Source of the DNA: Amyloporia xantha
Lineage: Eukaryota; Basidiomycota; Agaricomycetes; Polyporales; Adustoporiaceae
Length of the DNA stretch: 64,000 bases
Reading direction: 5' to 3'
NCBI GenBank assembly: GCA_036971615.1
Contig: JAYKKR010000053.1
Location: 62,001-126,000 of the forward strand
Part shown: positions 44,793 through 56,855 of the stretch, in pieces
Layout: each line of letters starts with the position of its first letter
Position numbering within the stretch: the stretch's first letter is position 1
The notes under the pieces: model-generated
What the model was told of the DNA's origin: nothing
The model's input: the letters and a program-made list of their open reading frames with translations, nothing else
Databases searched by the model: none
Program-made: the position numbers and the translations under genes

Positions 44793-46800
44793 TCACCAGA
44801 GCTCATCCAAATGCTCGTCGTCACTGAAGTCAACTTCATACTCAGCAATGTCAATCTCGTCAATCTCCTCCATTTCATCGTCTCCCCCTGGCCTGTTTTG
44901 TATATCGCCGTTTGCATTCGTGATTCCAGCATGATCTACGTTGTGAAACTGGTTAGTACAAGCAGCACTTTATTATACAATGGCATACCATTGGCTTGAA
45001 CTTGAACGAAGTCATGCACAATATCTTCTCTAATAATAAGAGGTGGGATTCCATTGACACCGAACGCGCAAGGCGCTTGATTGACTAGGAGGGGCATGCC
45101 TTGGTTCTCGCCCGCTTCTGGGGCTTCTGCTAATGCAGCTAAAACCACAGGTACTTGGGCGTCTTCTCCGTGATTGATCCCCTGTTGACAAGATGCAAGC
45201 AGCGTATTATACACATCCCAGAATGTCGTGAAGGTAATCATAGGCTGCCCGAGCATTGTGTAGTGGCCAACGACAAATTGCTCAAAAACCGGATTCACCA
45301 GCTGAAATACTGGATGGTCAGAGGGCGCCCAGTCCGCCTCTGCAGCGGTCAAGACCTCAGGTGGTACTTCGATCTATGCAACATTTTGTGAGTATTTACA
45401 CGCATGTACATCACTCTTGCTACCCTGCTCACCTTGAAATCCTGAGCATTAAATCGTTCGGGCTTTTCAAAAATTAAATCTGGAATCCCGTGAGGCAAAA
45501 TCTTGTGTCGGTCAGCGCGCCGAGCATTACTGTTGTGACGATACACATATCGGTCCACTTCAGCCTGAATAAACGGTATTGCTATCCATAAAAACACCAT
45601 TCTGAAGGTACATACGATATCAATGAGTTATTTTGAAACACTAAGTATTCACTGACCTTTGTAATGTATTCACTGGGTCGTACCAACCCATGGTCAGACC
45701 TTGTTCCAATAGATCTTCGAATCCGGGTGCCCATCGTGCTCGAAATTGTGACCATGCAATCTCAGGCTTGATATTGCTGTGACCGCGCATCCAGTGATGT
45801 TGAAGCGTCCCTTCCAGTGTAGCATCGAGCCTCTGACGAATACAGGTCTGTGCGTTCGCTATACCAAAGTTTTCTGATCCAAGATCACTCTGGGTAAGCA
45901 GGGGGATGCCTATTAACCAATTAGCGAGTGTTAATTAGGAGTCAATATACCAATGGAGTCTCATACCACCAACACGGCGTATGGTGTTAAAATATTCGCG
46001 GGACACCATGCGAGGATTGGAGTTTGTCCACCATACTTTCAGCCATAACACTTTGCCGCTAAACACCTCTATACCGATGTGGAAGTACAGGCCGAATCGT
46101 TTCCACTTGTCGTGTTGGTCCACCGCCCAGATATGATTGACACCTGCTGCATAAAAGCGTTTGCGCTTAAAGCGTCTGCCTGTGCGAGCAATAACTGCCT
46201 CTCGTTCAGTCAAATTTAGGTAATCCAATATCAATTTCCTGGATATACGTTAGCGTGGACGACAGGGGGTCTCTGATGCACTCATACCTGGGAACTTTCA
46301 TGTCATACTCATGCCTTAACAGATTTCGTAGCTCTGGTGCACCAATATTGGGAAACCTTTGTCGCAGCGTCATTATCGGCTCTTCAATGCTGTCGAAGCT
46401 ATGGCCTTGTTGGCGAGTTCCTAACAATCCCCACATATTGCAGTATGCTTTGAATTTGGTGAGCCTGAGTCCGTGTTATGTGAGCTAGGATTATTTCGTA
46501 TCTACTATGGCGCACGGCAAACGTACCCAAGACCATATTGCTCTGTATCATAATGATCCTTTAGATTCTCTAGAATGTCCTTCCGAGCCATGCCCATTTG
46601 ATAATACTTCCGTGCATGCTCCTCTAACATCTCTGGAGGAGCTGTCTCCGAGAGGCGAGGTGAGTACACAAATCATGAATGGCCCTAAGTGAAGGCTTAC
46701 GATTTGGCTTCCACTGATTCGGCATTGCAAAGACCACAGGAAAGCATAGGAGAATAGCGACAATGCAAACAATTGCGGTCAGCACATAGCTGAAAGCCAT
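44793..46800 (-). CDS. Integrase-core (DDE, retroviral-integrase-fold) protein of basidiomycete type
   Basis: About 580 residues in eight exons with short introns, read from ATG 46800 (or ATG 46725, MPNQWKPNPPPEMLEEHARK). The N-terminal part has FDSIEEPIMTLRQRFPNIGA and LRNLLRHEYDMKVPRK. The catalytic core has VNHIWAVDQHDKWKRFGLY, TQSDLGSENFGIANAQT and MRGHSNIKPEIAWSQFRARW, offering Asp, Asp and Glu at the expected places. The C-terminal half (HKILPHGIPDLIFEKPERF, acidic end MEEIDEIDIAEYEVDF) belongs to the same widespread basidiomycete family. If the first ATG is used, a hydrophobic leader (FSYVLTAIVCIVAILL) precedes the domain, which is odd for an integrase and suggests the second ATG. No flanking terminal repeats were seen. 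Confidence 0.82.
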
Positions 46801-47084
46801 GATTCGGAAACAGTTCTCTTGGTGTACGTCGCGTTGCAGTTGAATATGTTCAGGGTCACATAATCTCGTCTATAATCAAGGCCATGTGTTCAAGCACAAT
46901 GCTTGGTCAGCTATGTCTCGTTCACTTTCACTCAGTTCTTGTTCAACAACACGCTCAACCGAATTGAATAAAACTGTAGTACGGTAAGTCATATGTATAT
47001 AGTGCTTGCTATCGCTATCGTAGTAGTACTATTGTATCTGATCTGTATTGTACGTCTCGATCGCCCATCCCTATCATCACCATT

Positions 47085-50000
47085 CATCCATTGACTTGCG
47101 AAAATGCAGGGAGATTGAAATATCTACAAAATTCATTGCATTCATGATTTGCGGTGAAACCATGAAACCCATCTGACACGTTTCCTGCTGCGAATAGGTT
47201 TCCAAGACGCCTAGCACTTTGTCAGTCATGCGAACGGCAACGAGATGAATATCAACGTACGGGTCGGTGATGAGTTGAGGGTCTGTCAATAACACACCAG
47301 CACCTTCGTACCAATTTAAGTCAGTGAGCAATGACTCCGTCTATATTAGACAATGATTAGTACCTTGGAAGTCAGATGTGAACGCATTCATTCCTGTTTT
47401 GAGCAGCTGAACATGTTGGGCAAATGCGAGAAAGCGTGCACGCTCGAAGGCAGGCGTTGGCAAAAAATGATTTGGTTCTGGTGAGGAATTATGAATGTAT
47501 TTGACGAATGGGCCTTCTGTCTCTGCATCAATCATCTCCTCGATAAGAAATACCTTGTCTTTTGCTTCGCCCTTGCAAATGGCCATCATGAAGCGTACAA
47601 AGCGCAGCTCAGGAATGGATGGATGAGGAACAGGTTTGGCTCGATGATTCTTCATTCCACGTTCTTCGATTAAGGCCGTCTCTCGATCCATAAAATGATA
47701 GACCATATCGAGGAGAGAAGTGGCCCACTGGAGACATAAGCATTCCGGCCAGATATCCTCGGCCTCACTTATTCCTCCTGACCGCAATAGAGCTCCGGTG
47801 TTCTTGTTTCTGCGAAAGACCTGCTTCACACAAACTTCTTCCATAGTGAACGGACGAAGCGTCTTATCTCCATCGAGATGAATGGTGCCTCGATGAGCGG
47901 TCTTGAATGAGCCCGGAGCTCCAATGAACTCGTTGAGAACTAGAGTTAAGGCCCCAGTGTAGCGAGGGAGGTTGGTGATCACTGTGTGAGGGTTGTCAAG
48001 GAGTTGGTGAATATCTTGTGCGGGAAAATCATAGAATTCGGTGTTTGGGAAGACTTTGGTGTTAACTGAAAACCATTGAAGGTGTCAGCAGTCGGTAGCA
48101 GAGCTAATAGCGGAAGGCAGTGAGAATCATACATAGAGTTCGGAATTCGGTCTGTCTGGGTTGCCTCTGGGCCTCCAACGCTTCAGCAAATCGAGAACGA
48201 GTCGGTGATACAAAGGTACCCTGCGGGATAGCACGTTTGGTGGTCATCGGTGGTGTGGCGGGTAGAGGGCCTGCCGATTGAATCTCTGAGGCAGACGTCT
48301 GGAACATGTAATACACAAGTATATATGTTTGAGTGTGTCGTATATAATCACTTATGTGGGTTTCAATCTGACTGACCTCGCTAACGGACGATGACTTGGC
48401 CCTTGGGCGTTTACTGCCACGAGGGCCTTCGCTGTTGGTGCAGTCTATTTGGCTGCTACCGCTTGCATGAAACAAGTGATTCTGTGAAATTGAAATGATT
48501 GAGATTGATACCCCCGAGGCTGCTGGATGGCTCAGACACACCTCGTGCGCGTTCATATGACTGCCCCACACTGATGTCTGCGGCTCACTGTCACTCGGCT
48601 CGAAGAGGTTATATGACGCCTGCCGTTCCATCAGTGTCAGGATTTCGAATAGTGCTGAAGTCAAACTGAGAGCGATGAACTTACCTTCTTCGAATGCTGA
48701 TGATCCGCATGTGACACTTTCACTGCCATCACCGCTACAGCCTTCGCCTTCGCTTTTGGTCCACTAACCAATTCAATGGAGTCGCTGTCATGGTCACCGA
48801 GCGGCTCATTGCCATTGCCGGCCTGAGTACTGTCGCCGTCGTCGAGTGTGGACTGGAAAGTCGAAGTCTGAGCGTTCTGAATCAGCATCCGCATCCAACG
48901 AGTGTAAGTAGCAATGCCAGTCAATGCGGCAAGCTCAGAATTGGGGCATACCTGACGGCCTTTGCCTTTGTCTTTGTATGCCACACGCTCGGCTGTGACA
49001 GTGTTGTTATCTTCAGCACTGTAGTCCAAGTCATCGTAAGAACCCCCATTTTGATGACGCCCAAGTCCCTCTTCATAATCATCATCTTGTAAGAGAATGG
49101 CCAAAGTGATCTCCTGAGGTACAAAGCGGGACACTGCGCTACGCCCAGCCTTCCTCAGGCAGAGATCGTAGATCGCATTGATATCCGGACCGCCTACACG
49201 AGGCATAATGGCTGCAAACGCTTTCGGCTGGCGAAGGGTGGTCCGGGCTATCGGAACGTGATAGTTGAATGACCATGCAGCCCATTTCACCTGTAGCAGG
49301 TCGTAACAAAGCTTGTGAAGATCTGCCGCACCAATGTGCGCATCAACGTCCGACCGCCCTTCGATGATTGTCTAACAATTATTGTTAAATATGATTCACA
49401 GCGGCGAACGATTATAACAACAACGAACCCCAATCATCTTGATTGTTGTCTTTCCAGGCTGAAGATGTCCCATGAAGCATTTGATGGACAAAAGCTCCAT
49501 CGGAATAGCACTCCCAGAAGCTCCTCGAGGCTTCGGAATCATCATATGGGGAGCACTTCTGTGCGGGACAGGATGATTCGGAAAGCTAGATGGCTGACGC
49601 CCAGGTGGAAACGGGGGCGGTGGCATATATGCATTAGGGAGGTGTGGAATGGCGTAGCCAGGCATTTGTGGTGTTCTTGACCCATATGATGGTCCCGGCA
49701 CATGAACCAATGGGCCCGTACTTGGTCCCGAGAATGGAGTAGCGTTAGCATACCATCCATGACTTGGAGTACTATCGCCACTGCTTCCTACCGCTTGAAC
49801 GCGGGCTAGTCCTGACCATAAAGGTAAAGACGATCTCATTAGATCGAATCGTCCGACACCAGGACGCAAGTCATACCTTGTCCTCGTTGGGCAGCAGAAA
49901 CATTCTGGTGAACAGCCGCGCTGAAGATAGAGCTTGGCCCGTGTGATGACTGCCCATTGGACAGCGGGATATGTTCAGATCTGCTGTGGAGCTCTGGAAT

Positions 50001-50267
50001 AAAGGAAATCATGAGTCTTCAACCGCTCCCAGCGCCCAGTGAGGTCAATCAAGAAGCACCTTGAGTGATCCTAACGGTTGTGGGCTTATTCCTCAATATG
50101 TCGGTACACATTGCACAGAAATATGCAAACTCCGCTTGCCCCTTAGCTTGCGCTCCCCGTCGTTTTATGCAGTGCCATTTTGTTTCATTCTTGTGATATG
50201 CATGATTACAGCGTGGGCAAACCTGTCGACCATGGTGATCGGTCACGGATGCCTCTATAGCATCCAT
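47085..50267 (-). CDS. Alpha-type protein kinase with N-terminal zinc-binding segment
   Basis: An atypical Ser/Thr kinase of the alpha-kinase (MHCK/eEF2K) class. About eleven exons give roughly 800 residues. The N-terminus has CPRCNHAYH, WHC and FCAMC, a likely zinc-binding module. A proline-rich low-complexity region follows (YMPPPPFPPGRQPSSFPNHP), then a linker with PKAKAKAVAVMAVKV. The kinase domain includes GSFKTAHRGTIHLDGD, MEEVCVKQVF, FLIEEMID, FLAFAQHVQLLKTGMNAFTS and, across two introns, DFQGAGVLLTDPQLITDP, GN.FAAGN and H.CN.FC near the end, the zinc-binding close of alpha-kinases. The C-terminal zinc motif only appears if introns after DFQ and after TDP are removed. It lies head to tail with the integrase-core gene, with 285 bases between the starts and stops. 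Confidence 0.85.
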
Positions 50268-50906
50268 TGACCAGAAACCTGTCTAGGGCAGCCCGACGCG
50301 TAAGAATTGGAGCAAATTAAGCAGATTAAGCAATAGAAGACGAGAGGATGGGAAGGGGGGCGCATGACAGCATGACACAACACGTCGGCACTATCTTCTG
50401 GTACTGTATAGGATTACAAATAATTTGGGTGAATTTAATCCAACTTGATCGACATGATTACTGTGAAATACCTTAGGTGCCACATCGGACAGGACAGGAC
50501 TCTATACAAAATGCAAACAAATAAGTGACCAATTACGATTTACTATGAATTATAAAAACTGACCTTCAGTAACATCAGAAATGTAGTTCCTGTATTTCGG
50601 ACTTCTACTGCTACATCTTTCTGCGTACCGAGCATGGCGTTCAGTATGACACTTACCAATTCTGGAAATGGACAACTCAATTGTCACATGTCCGCCCACC
50701 TGCCCCCCTGCTGCCTCAAGTGTGGCTGAGATATTCCATTAATTTGACATAGTGGTAGTTGTTTCTATGATTGATGCAGTAGGTCCAGATCCTTGAGTGG
50801 GCGATGTATTAGACACAGAGGCGGTAAATGGCTCGGAGAGATTATTTCCCAAATAACTAAATCTAAATGTAAGCCGCAACAGACAAGATGATATGCGACC
50901 GATCAT
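50268..50906. other. Intergenic, nothing recognised
   Basis: AT-rich 3' region of the large unknown gene and promoter of the alpha-kinase gene. Confidence 0.4.
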
Positions 50907-53397
50907 TCAAACTAATTGAGCTACAATATATCCAGAAATCAAAATGAAACAGATATTTTGAGAATGATAACCTCAAGCCAATAAGAGACACGTACCGGCC
51001 TGTAGGGCTATTCTTTCATCTGCGCTCAACCGCCGCTTCTTCTTCGGCCGCTGACATTCAATGTCTTCCTCGTTCTCCTTTCTTGCAGTAATCTCACTTT
51101 TCCGCTTCCAGCCTCCTGCACACCACGCCTTTTTACCCTTGTTTTCTGTCTTGCGTTTGCCCAGTTTCTGTCGCCCTTCAGTGATACGTAGTATACTCGC
51201 GCTTTCCCGTTTTCTGTAAGTCTCAGGAATCTGAGGACTCGCACGACACACAGAGACACTGGGAAAATTGAAAACATCATGAGTATGTCAAGTACTTAAA
51301 TAAACCAATAGAACAACGAGCTTACATTGGGTCACGTCGGCCAGCACCCTGACGATAAATCAACCGGCCGACGGCACAATACTCTGTGGGCCCAATCGCT
51401 ACTTGATTAGTGTTGAATACAATGTGCATAAATGTCTCAGCCTTTTTCTCCGCCGCTGGGACGGCATAGAGCAATCTGCTGTTGACAGTCACTGGATCTA
51501 TATTCCGCTTGCTAAAGGCACATCGATTGTCACCGACTAGGCGGGTGCACATAAGCGCCAAACTCACTTGGATCTGATTAATGTGGGAGGCACGAGTCGA
51601 GCAGGAAATAAGGGCAGAATCGACCATATGGGCTTCTGACCTTTACCATCGCAGGCACGATACAGGTATGTCTCGACTGAAGACGCTCTGAGATTGTCCA
51701 CCCATAGGTCGACGTAAATGTGAGGGTTGAGAAATGTGGGAGCGTCATCCAAATGTCCTGCAGAGGGAATATCATGTAAGGGTAGTGGTACATGTGTCGC
51801 TTTTCCGAAATTCACCTAGGGCTCGCATGCATTCAGTTAACGGATCCTCCTTTCTCTCTTTTCTTGCTTCATGCTCCCCACTGTGGCCACACAACTTCGA
51901 CCAGCCCGCTTCTCCAAAAATTAGATGGCCCAAATTTTCCTCCTTCTCAAGCGCAGCACGTAGATATGTAGGCTCAAAGACATCATATAAGCCTCCGACT
52001 CTGTCACGAATCACAGCCTGCCCATCGTCCGACTCAAATGACTTGACAATAGCCTAAAGATCGTCTGCACTGAGACCACCGATATTCAAAAACAAAGAGA
52101 TGTCATACCCAGTAGTCATCATACAGCTGCCGCATGCGTGCTGAGACATTGGTCTTGTGCTTCGCCCACACATGGAGCCAATAGGAATAGCGGACTCGTT
52201 GTTCGTGGGTGGCTGCCAGAATAAAGCCATGGTAGCACGGCTTGAGAAGATCGCTAACCAACATATCAGTTGATAGATAGAAATAGTAAAGATATAATCA
52301 TGCGAACGTACTTGAGCTCACGATGCCCGCGTTCTGCAAAAGCCCAGTAGGCCTCACAGAGTCGAGCCACTCGTGAAGGAGTAGCAAAGACCTCATACTC
52401 CGTCAAAAACGGTGATAGTCCTGTTGTACCACGATGGTCCAATGATCAGACGTCTTCAAAATAAGTGATGAAGCATAGAGATTACCAGCTAAATAAAAGA
52501 CTTCGACTACTGAGTAAACCCCCATTCCACCCCAAACAGTGCTCGCAGTCCGTATCACATTGACGGCAAGACCTGATTGGTCACTCTTGCCATTAACACG
52601 ACGTTCCTTGATCCATTCAGCTACACCGCTCAAAAAGCCGTGAAAGTCGGAGTAGACGTCTTTGTGATGCACTGGCAGCTGCTCAGGACAAAGCGCCCAA
52701 TGAGGCTATTTGCACAGGTCAGAAACCCATTGACTGAATTCATTATGTAACCAGTACTCACCGTAAATAAGTTGTCAAGCGTAAGGAAGGCCAGGACGTA
52801 TGGTCCAAAGTCAAAAGCCATGCCAACGCGAAAGCCTCGGGTCTACAGATGTGATGTTCAGCCTCTAGCCACATAGCACAGGAGAATACTCACATCTGAA
52901 GGTACTTGTGCGATCTCCTTGTCCCACTGCTCGCGTGTGTACGGCTGAGCCATTACATGGGTATGCAATTGGATCTTGAAGCATACATATGGGATTCGAC
53001 GCCAAATGAGTGATCGTAGAATGACACCGAAATACATATGACTTACTTGAAAGAACAACTGTGTGAGGTCAAGTAGTACTGTCCTAGGCGTCGCCTTGAC
53101 CTGTCTCAGAACCAGGGTTGAAAGAGCCTGCAATGGTAGCTGCCTCCCAGACCATGGCGCGGGAGGATAGACTTGCTGCTGGGCACATCGGGAGCCGCGG
53201 AAGCACGGTGCATTGGCCTCAAGCTTAAATACTAGGCCAGACTTCGCGCGGGACTGCGCACGGGCTGCCTTCTGTTCGGGCTTGGTGGCATCTACCCAGA
53301 TAGCTTGCAGTGTAAGAACAGAACCAAGCTGTTGGACGGCCGAGAACCATCTCAGGATGACGAGCGTGCAGGCCAGAACTTCGCGATATTCGGGCAT
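50907..53397 (-). CDS. Large multi-exon protein of unknown function
   Basis: I do not recognise it. From ATG 53397 (MPEYREVLACTLVILRWF) the coding segments continue through IQLHTHVMAQPYTREQWDKE, FRVGMAFDFGPYVLAFLTL, VYSDFHGFLSGVAEWIKERR, SPFLTEYEVFATPSRVARLC, EAYWAFAERGHRE, RYSYWLHVWAKHKTNVSARM, ATHVPLPLHDIPSAGHLDD and LALMCTRLVGDNRCAFSKRN, to a basic Lys/Arg-rich C-terminus (KRKTENKGKK, RPKKKRRLSADERIAL) that could be a nuclear signal. The stop is taken at 50907 after a last short exon. At least nine introns are needed; some junctions are inferred. It is the first of three same-strand genes with the alpha-kinase and integrase. Confidence 0.6.
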
Positions 53398-53849
53398 TGC
53401 TTCTCTTAAGTCACCAGAAGTCAGCCTGGGAGATAATGAGCGACGCGACGCGACGCGCGAAATGAACCAATTTGCTCACATGACCAAGCAGGACATAAAT
53501 TGGATTTCTTTAAGTTGGTGTTGCGCGAGGGTCCTGAATTTTGGTACATAACCCTAACGAGTATTATACATGCCATATATGTAGTAAACTAGGCTTAGAC
53601 ATTAACGCCCCAGTGAGCAGCCGACAAGCCTATAATAGGAAGGAACGGCGCCTAAATTGGGCCATCGGCGCCTCTACACAACTTCGCGCGCGCAGCGAAA
53701 CTGGTCGACTCTCGAACTCAGTGGCTGGTCTAAGGTCTTCGCTGCTCATTATGGTCTTCTACACATTTTTCCTATAGTGACTCCCGCAAACTAGATATGC
53801 GCCTCTCGCGCTCTCTTGGCTCTCTTGTATCAGCTCTATAGCAGTCGTG
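53398..53849. other. Intergenic, upstream of the unknown gene
   Basis: Promoter region with a short GACGC tandem (GCGACGCGACGCGACGCG near 53430). No gene recognised. Confidence 0.4.
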
Positions 53850-55050
53850 CCGCTGGTTGGATGTCTGCTCGGGCACGCTGTGCGGGATTGGACTACATGC
53901 ATCCACCGCTTCTCGCAGCAGCAGCAGCTCCTTCCCGTTGCGACTATCGTTGGGTACGCTCCCGAAATCCTTCACCTCGCCGGAGCATCGACATGCAGCC
54001 GCTGTTCAGAGTCTCGGAATGCAGATGTCAGACGCCCCGCCAGCCTCTGCTGCTCCCACATCGTTTCCGCCGTGAGCAACAACCCGGGCACTCTCCCGCT
54101 GCCTCTGCGCCCTGCACCTCGCAAAGCCCCCATACGCACTCCTCATGGGCGTGCCCGCCGCGTACACGCTGTCTAGCCGTCCGGGCATGAGCGTCTCAAG
54201 CGCTATATGCCCTCCACGCTTCAACTCCATCAAGGCAGCGCGAGGATCGTACAGTAAGTGGCACGGTCTTTTTGTACATGCACGCTGATGGTTGCAGGTT
54301 GCAGCAACACCCGTCCTGCCGTCCACAAGCAGCGAGTCTTGTCCGACTTAACTAACCGCGGACCGACAGCAGCATCCGCTCGACGCTTCTCGCACTGCCC
54401 GCTTTGGAAGGAGCGGAGAGACTCTGAGAGCGTCCGTCTGACAATGCGTGCAGGCCCTGCGCGGTGGTTACGGCGTTCGCGCTGCCTGGCAATGGTCGAG
54501 GCGTATGTGCCCTTCCCTCCAGCGGATACGGATACAGATACTTGCCCTGCCATCCGGACTCCGCGGGCAGCGCATCTCGTCTCGTCGGGCAGCAGCAGTG
54601 GGAGAGGAAGCGGGGGGGTTCGCCAAGCGAGGGGCATCGTCTTGCTCGCCGTACACGATCAAGCGTCGTGTCGAGCGTCCGGGAGATGTACGCACTCTTG
54701 TCCGGCAGAGGAACCGCTGATGGGGCTACTTTGCACGGAACGTGCGCAGTGTAGTCACGACGCGCTCGAGTGGTCTACTGGACATTTCGGACAGCCAGTG
54801 CGGGTCCGGTCGAGATGGTATGTACTATCTACTTCATTATTTCGACTCACTCCTCACGATTCGGACGGGCAGGGTGCCATCTCGCAGCGGATCGTCGAAT
54901 CCATTCACACCGTCGTCTACTTACACGGTGCACGAGTGGATGGCAAACGGCACACCCGGGACGCGCAGAGGCGCTGCAGCCTGACGTCTCCCGTGCTGGG
55001 CGCGACGTTCGTCGCTCGACGATCGCTATAGCGGGGCGGGGGATGCTTGG
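53850..55050 (+). pseudogene. Decayed GC-rich gene of unknown family
   Basis: The segment is much more GC-rich than its surroundings and has coding-like stretches that change frame: MSDAPPASAAPTSFPP, then SNNPGTLPLPLRPAPRKAPI and TPHGRARRVHAV, then GHERLKRYMPSTLQLHQGSA before a GTAAGT. Later pieces on the same strand include LDASRTARFGRSGETLRASV and YTIKRRVERPGDVRTLV. No set of introns restores one frame, so frameshifts or stops are likely. Confidence 0.4.
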
Positions 55051-56764
55051 GACGTCTCGCGCAGACGTCCGGTGCATTGTGATGTACCTATCATGTAATC
55101 TACACGAATGGACTAAGAATATATCTATTGGTCAAAATCAGCCGTGAATATTAGTAGTGTGACGCGCAAGCAGAATTCGAATCGCCCTCACTCAACGGAT
55201 GAGCTGACGATCCATCATCCGGCATTCTCGTTGGATCTCGAGCGAAACGATGTGCCGGACTCAATGGTGCAACTTCTATATCCACGCAAATAGATGCACG
55301 AACGACAGGCTGCATGCCGCGCGGGTCGATTTCAAGCACGCGCCACTGTTTGCGCACACCAGGGCAGCGCAGGATCGCAGACCGCCACTGTCATCCTTCA
55401 GTCTGAAGTTCAAGAAGGGGAAGCCGCCCCCTATAATAAACTGGGTATGGAGGTACCATAGGGAGTCTTCAGGGTCCTGCACTCCATATATGGTATAGTA
55501 GCTGATGACAACAGCGGAGGAGAGCTCTGAGTTTCAAAACAGAGCACGACCGTTACGCTTGCCATAGTGGCGTGCCACAAACATACATCGGCTTTCTACA
55601 ATATTGTATGTTGGTGAAAGACGAGAAAAATTCATGAAGCTCCTTTGTGCTTCCAACTTATAAATACAACCCATCCCTAAGTAAAAGCCTTACCACGAGT
55701 AATCTTCAACGAATATACAAATATACAAAAACCTTCTCATTATATACGCAGACCCGCAACAAGTGGTATCTGTATCCCATTTTACTTCACGAAAAATAAT
55801 CCCACACTTATGTCATTACGAAATCCTTCGATTGCAAATCATGTATTTTTCGACCTGTCTCGGGACGCCAAATGGTACTGAATAACTCGGAGGTGCCTAA
55901 GGTATTCTGAACGACTACGTATGGCCACCAGAATATACGGGCGTCATTTTAACATCGACCATATGGGCTTGACAGGCTCGTCTGCGGCTGCAGTTTGAGT
56001 CGACAAATTGATATTCCGTGACCCATAAAGATGACGTCCTGAGCGCGTACGGATGGTTGTCATAATTCTCAGGGCATCGGTATCCTTGTATTAAGAGGAC
56101 ATCTTGGAATGAGTCCGCAAATAAACCGTGGAATGCAACCACGAAGTGATGCCTGCCGTGAAATTACTTTTGAGAGTACACGTCTGACATGCTAGACTCG
56201 TAGGGATTGCCGTGGTCAAAATATCGTCCCGTGAGACGATACGAGATACGAAACTGTCATAGCGTGGGTACTCATAGTCATCCGACCGAGCACAATTTCG
56301 AAGTCGATAGGGTTGGAAGCGCATCGTGGCTTCTGGAGATGCTGAAGACAGCCGGTGCACCCACAAAAACCCTGTATGCAGTTAACACAGCCAACGTAAT
56401 TCGCTCGGGAAGTGCGATAATAGTATACTGTTGCCTGCAGACCTCAGAATGCAGTCAGAGGGCACACAGTAAGGATTCCGTGTACAGAGCGACTAAAGAC
56501 ATACAGCTTCCAGAATGATGGGCAGTTTTATCGAAATAAATCCAGCGGGCAGATAGACTTGTCGAAATGGTCTGCGTCTAATCGTGGTCGCTTGCTGCGC
56601 CATGAGCCACACTGGGCCGACGCCAGTTCACGATCACGTGCCCTGTTCATGTCTACGCGCTTACGACGCGGCCAGCTCTTCATTAGCCACACTTCATCAG
56701 CCACAGCAGGCCACACTCTCGCTAAACCGGCGCGTGATACCGTAGGCCACAGATTGTCCACAGA
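55051..56764. other. Intergenic, no supported gene
   Basis: Short frames only. The upstream part of the FunK1 promoter lies at its end. Confidence 0.4.
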
Positions 56765-56774
56765 TATATAAAAG
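56765..56774 (+). promoter_or_regulatory. TATA box of the FunK1 gene
   Basis: TATATAAAAG, 82-91 bases before the ATG at 56856; the same promoter style as the small family genes. Confidence 0.55.
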
Positions 56775-56855
56775 GCTACAAACATGGGTCTCTTCTACTT
56801 CCCCTGTTGGACTAAAAATCCACTACGCCACTCCCACCCTAGAATATTCGCCGTG

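Noticed and set aside
44793..46800. Retrovirus-like or LTR element around the integrase-core gene
   Set aside because: No reverse transcriptase, gag-like frame or long terminal repeats were found nearby.
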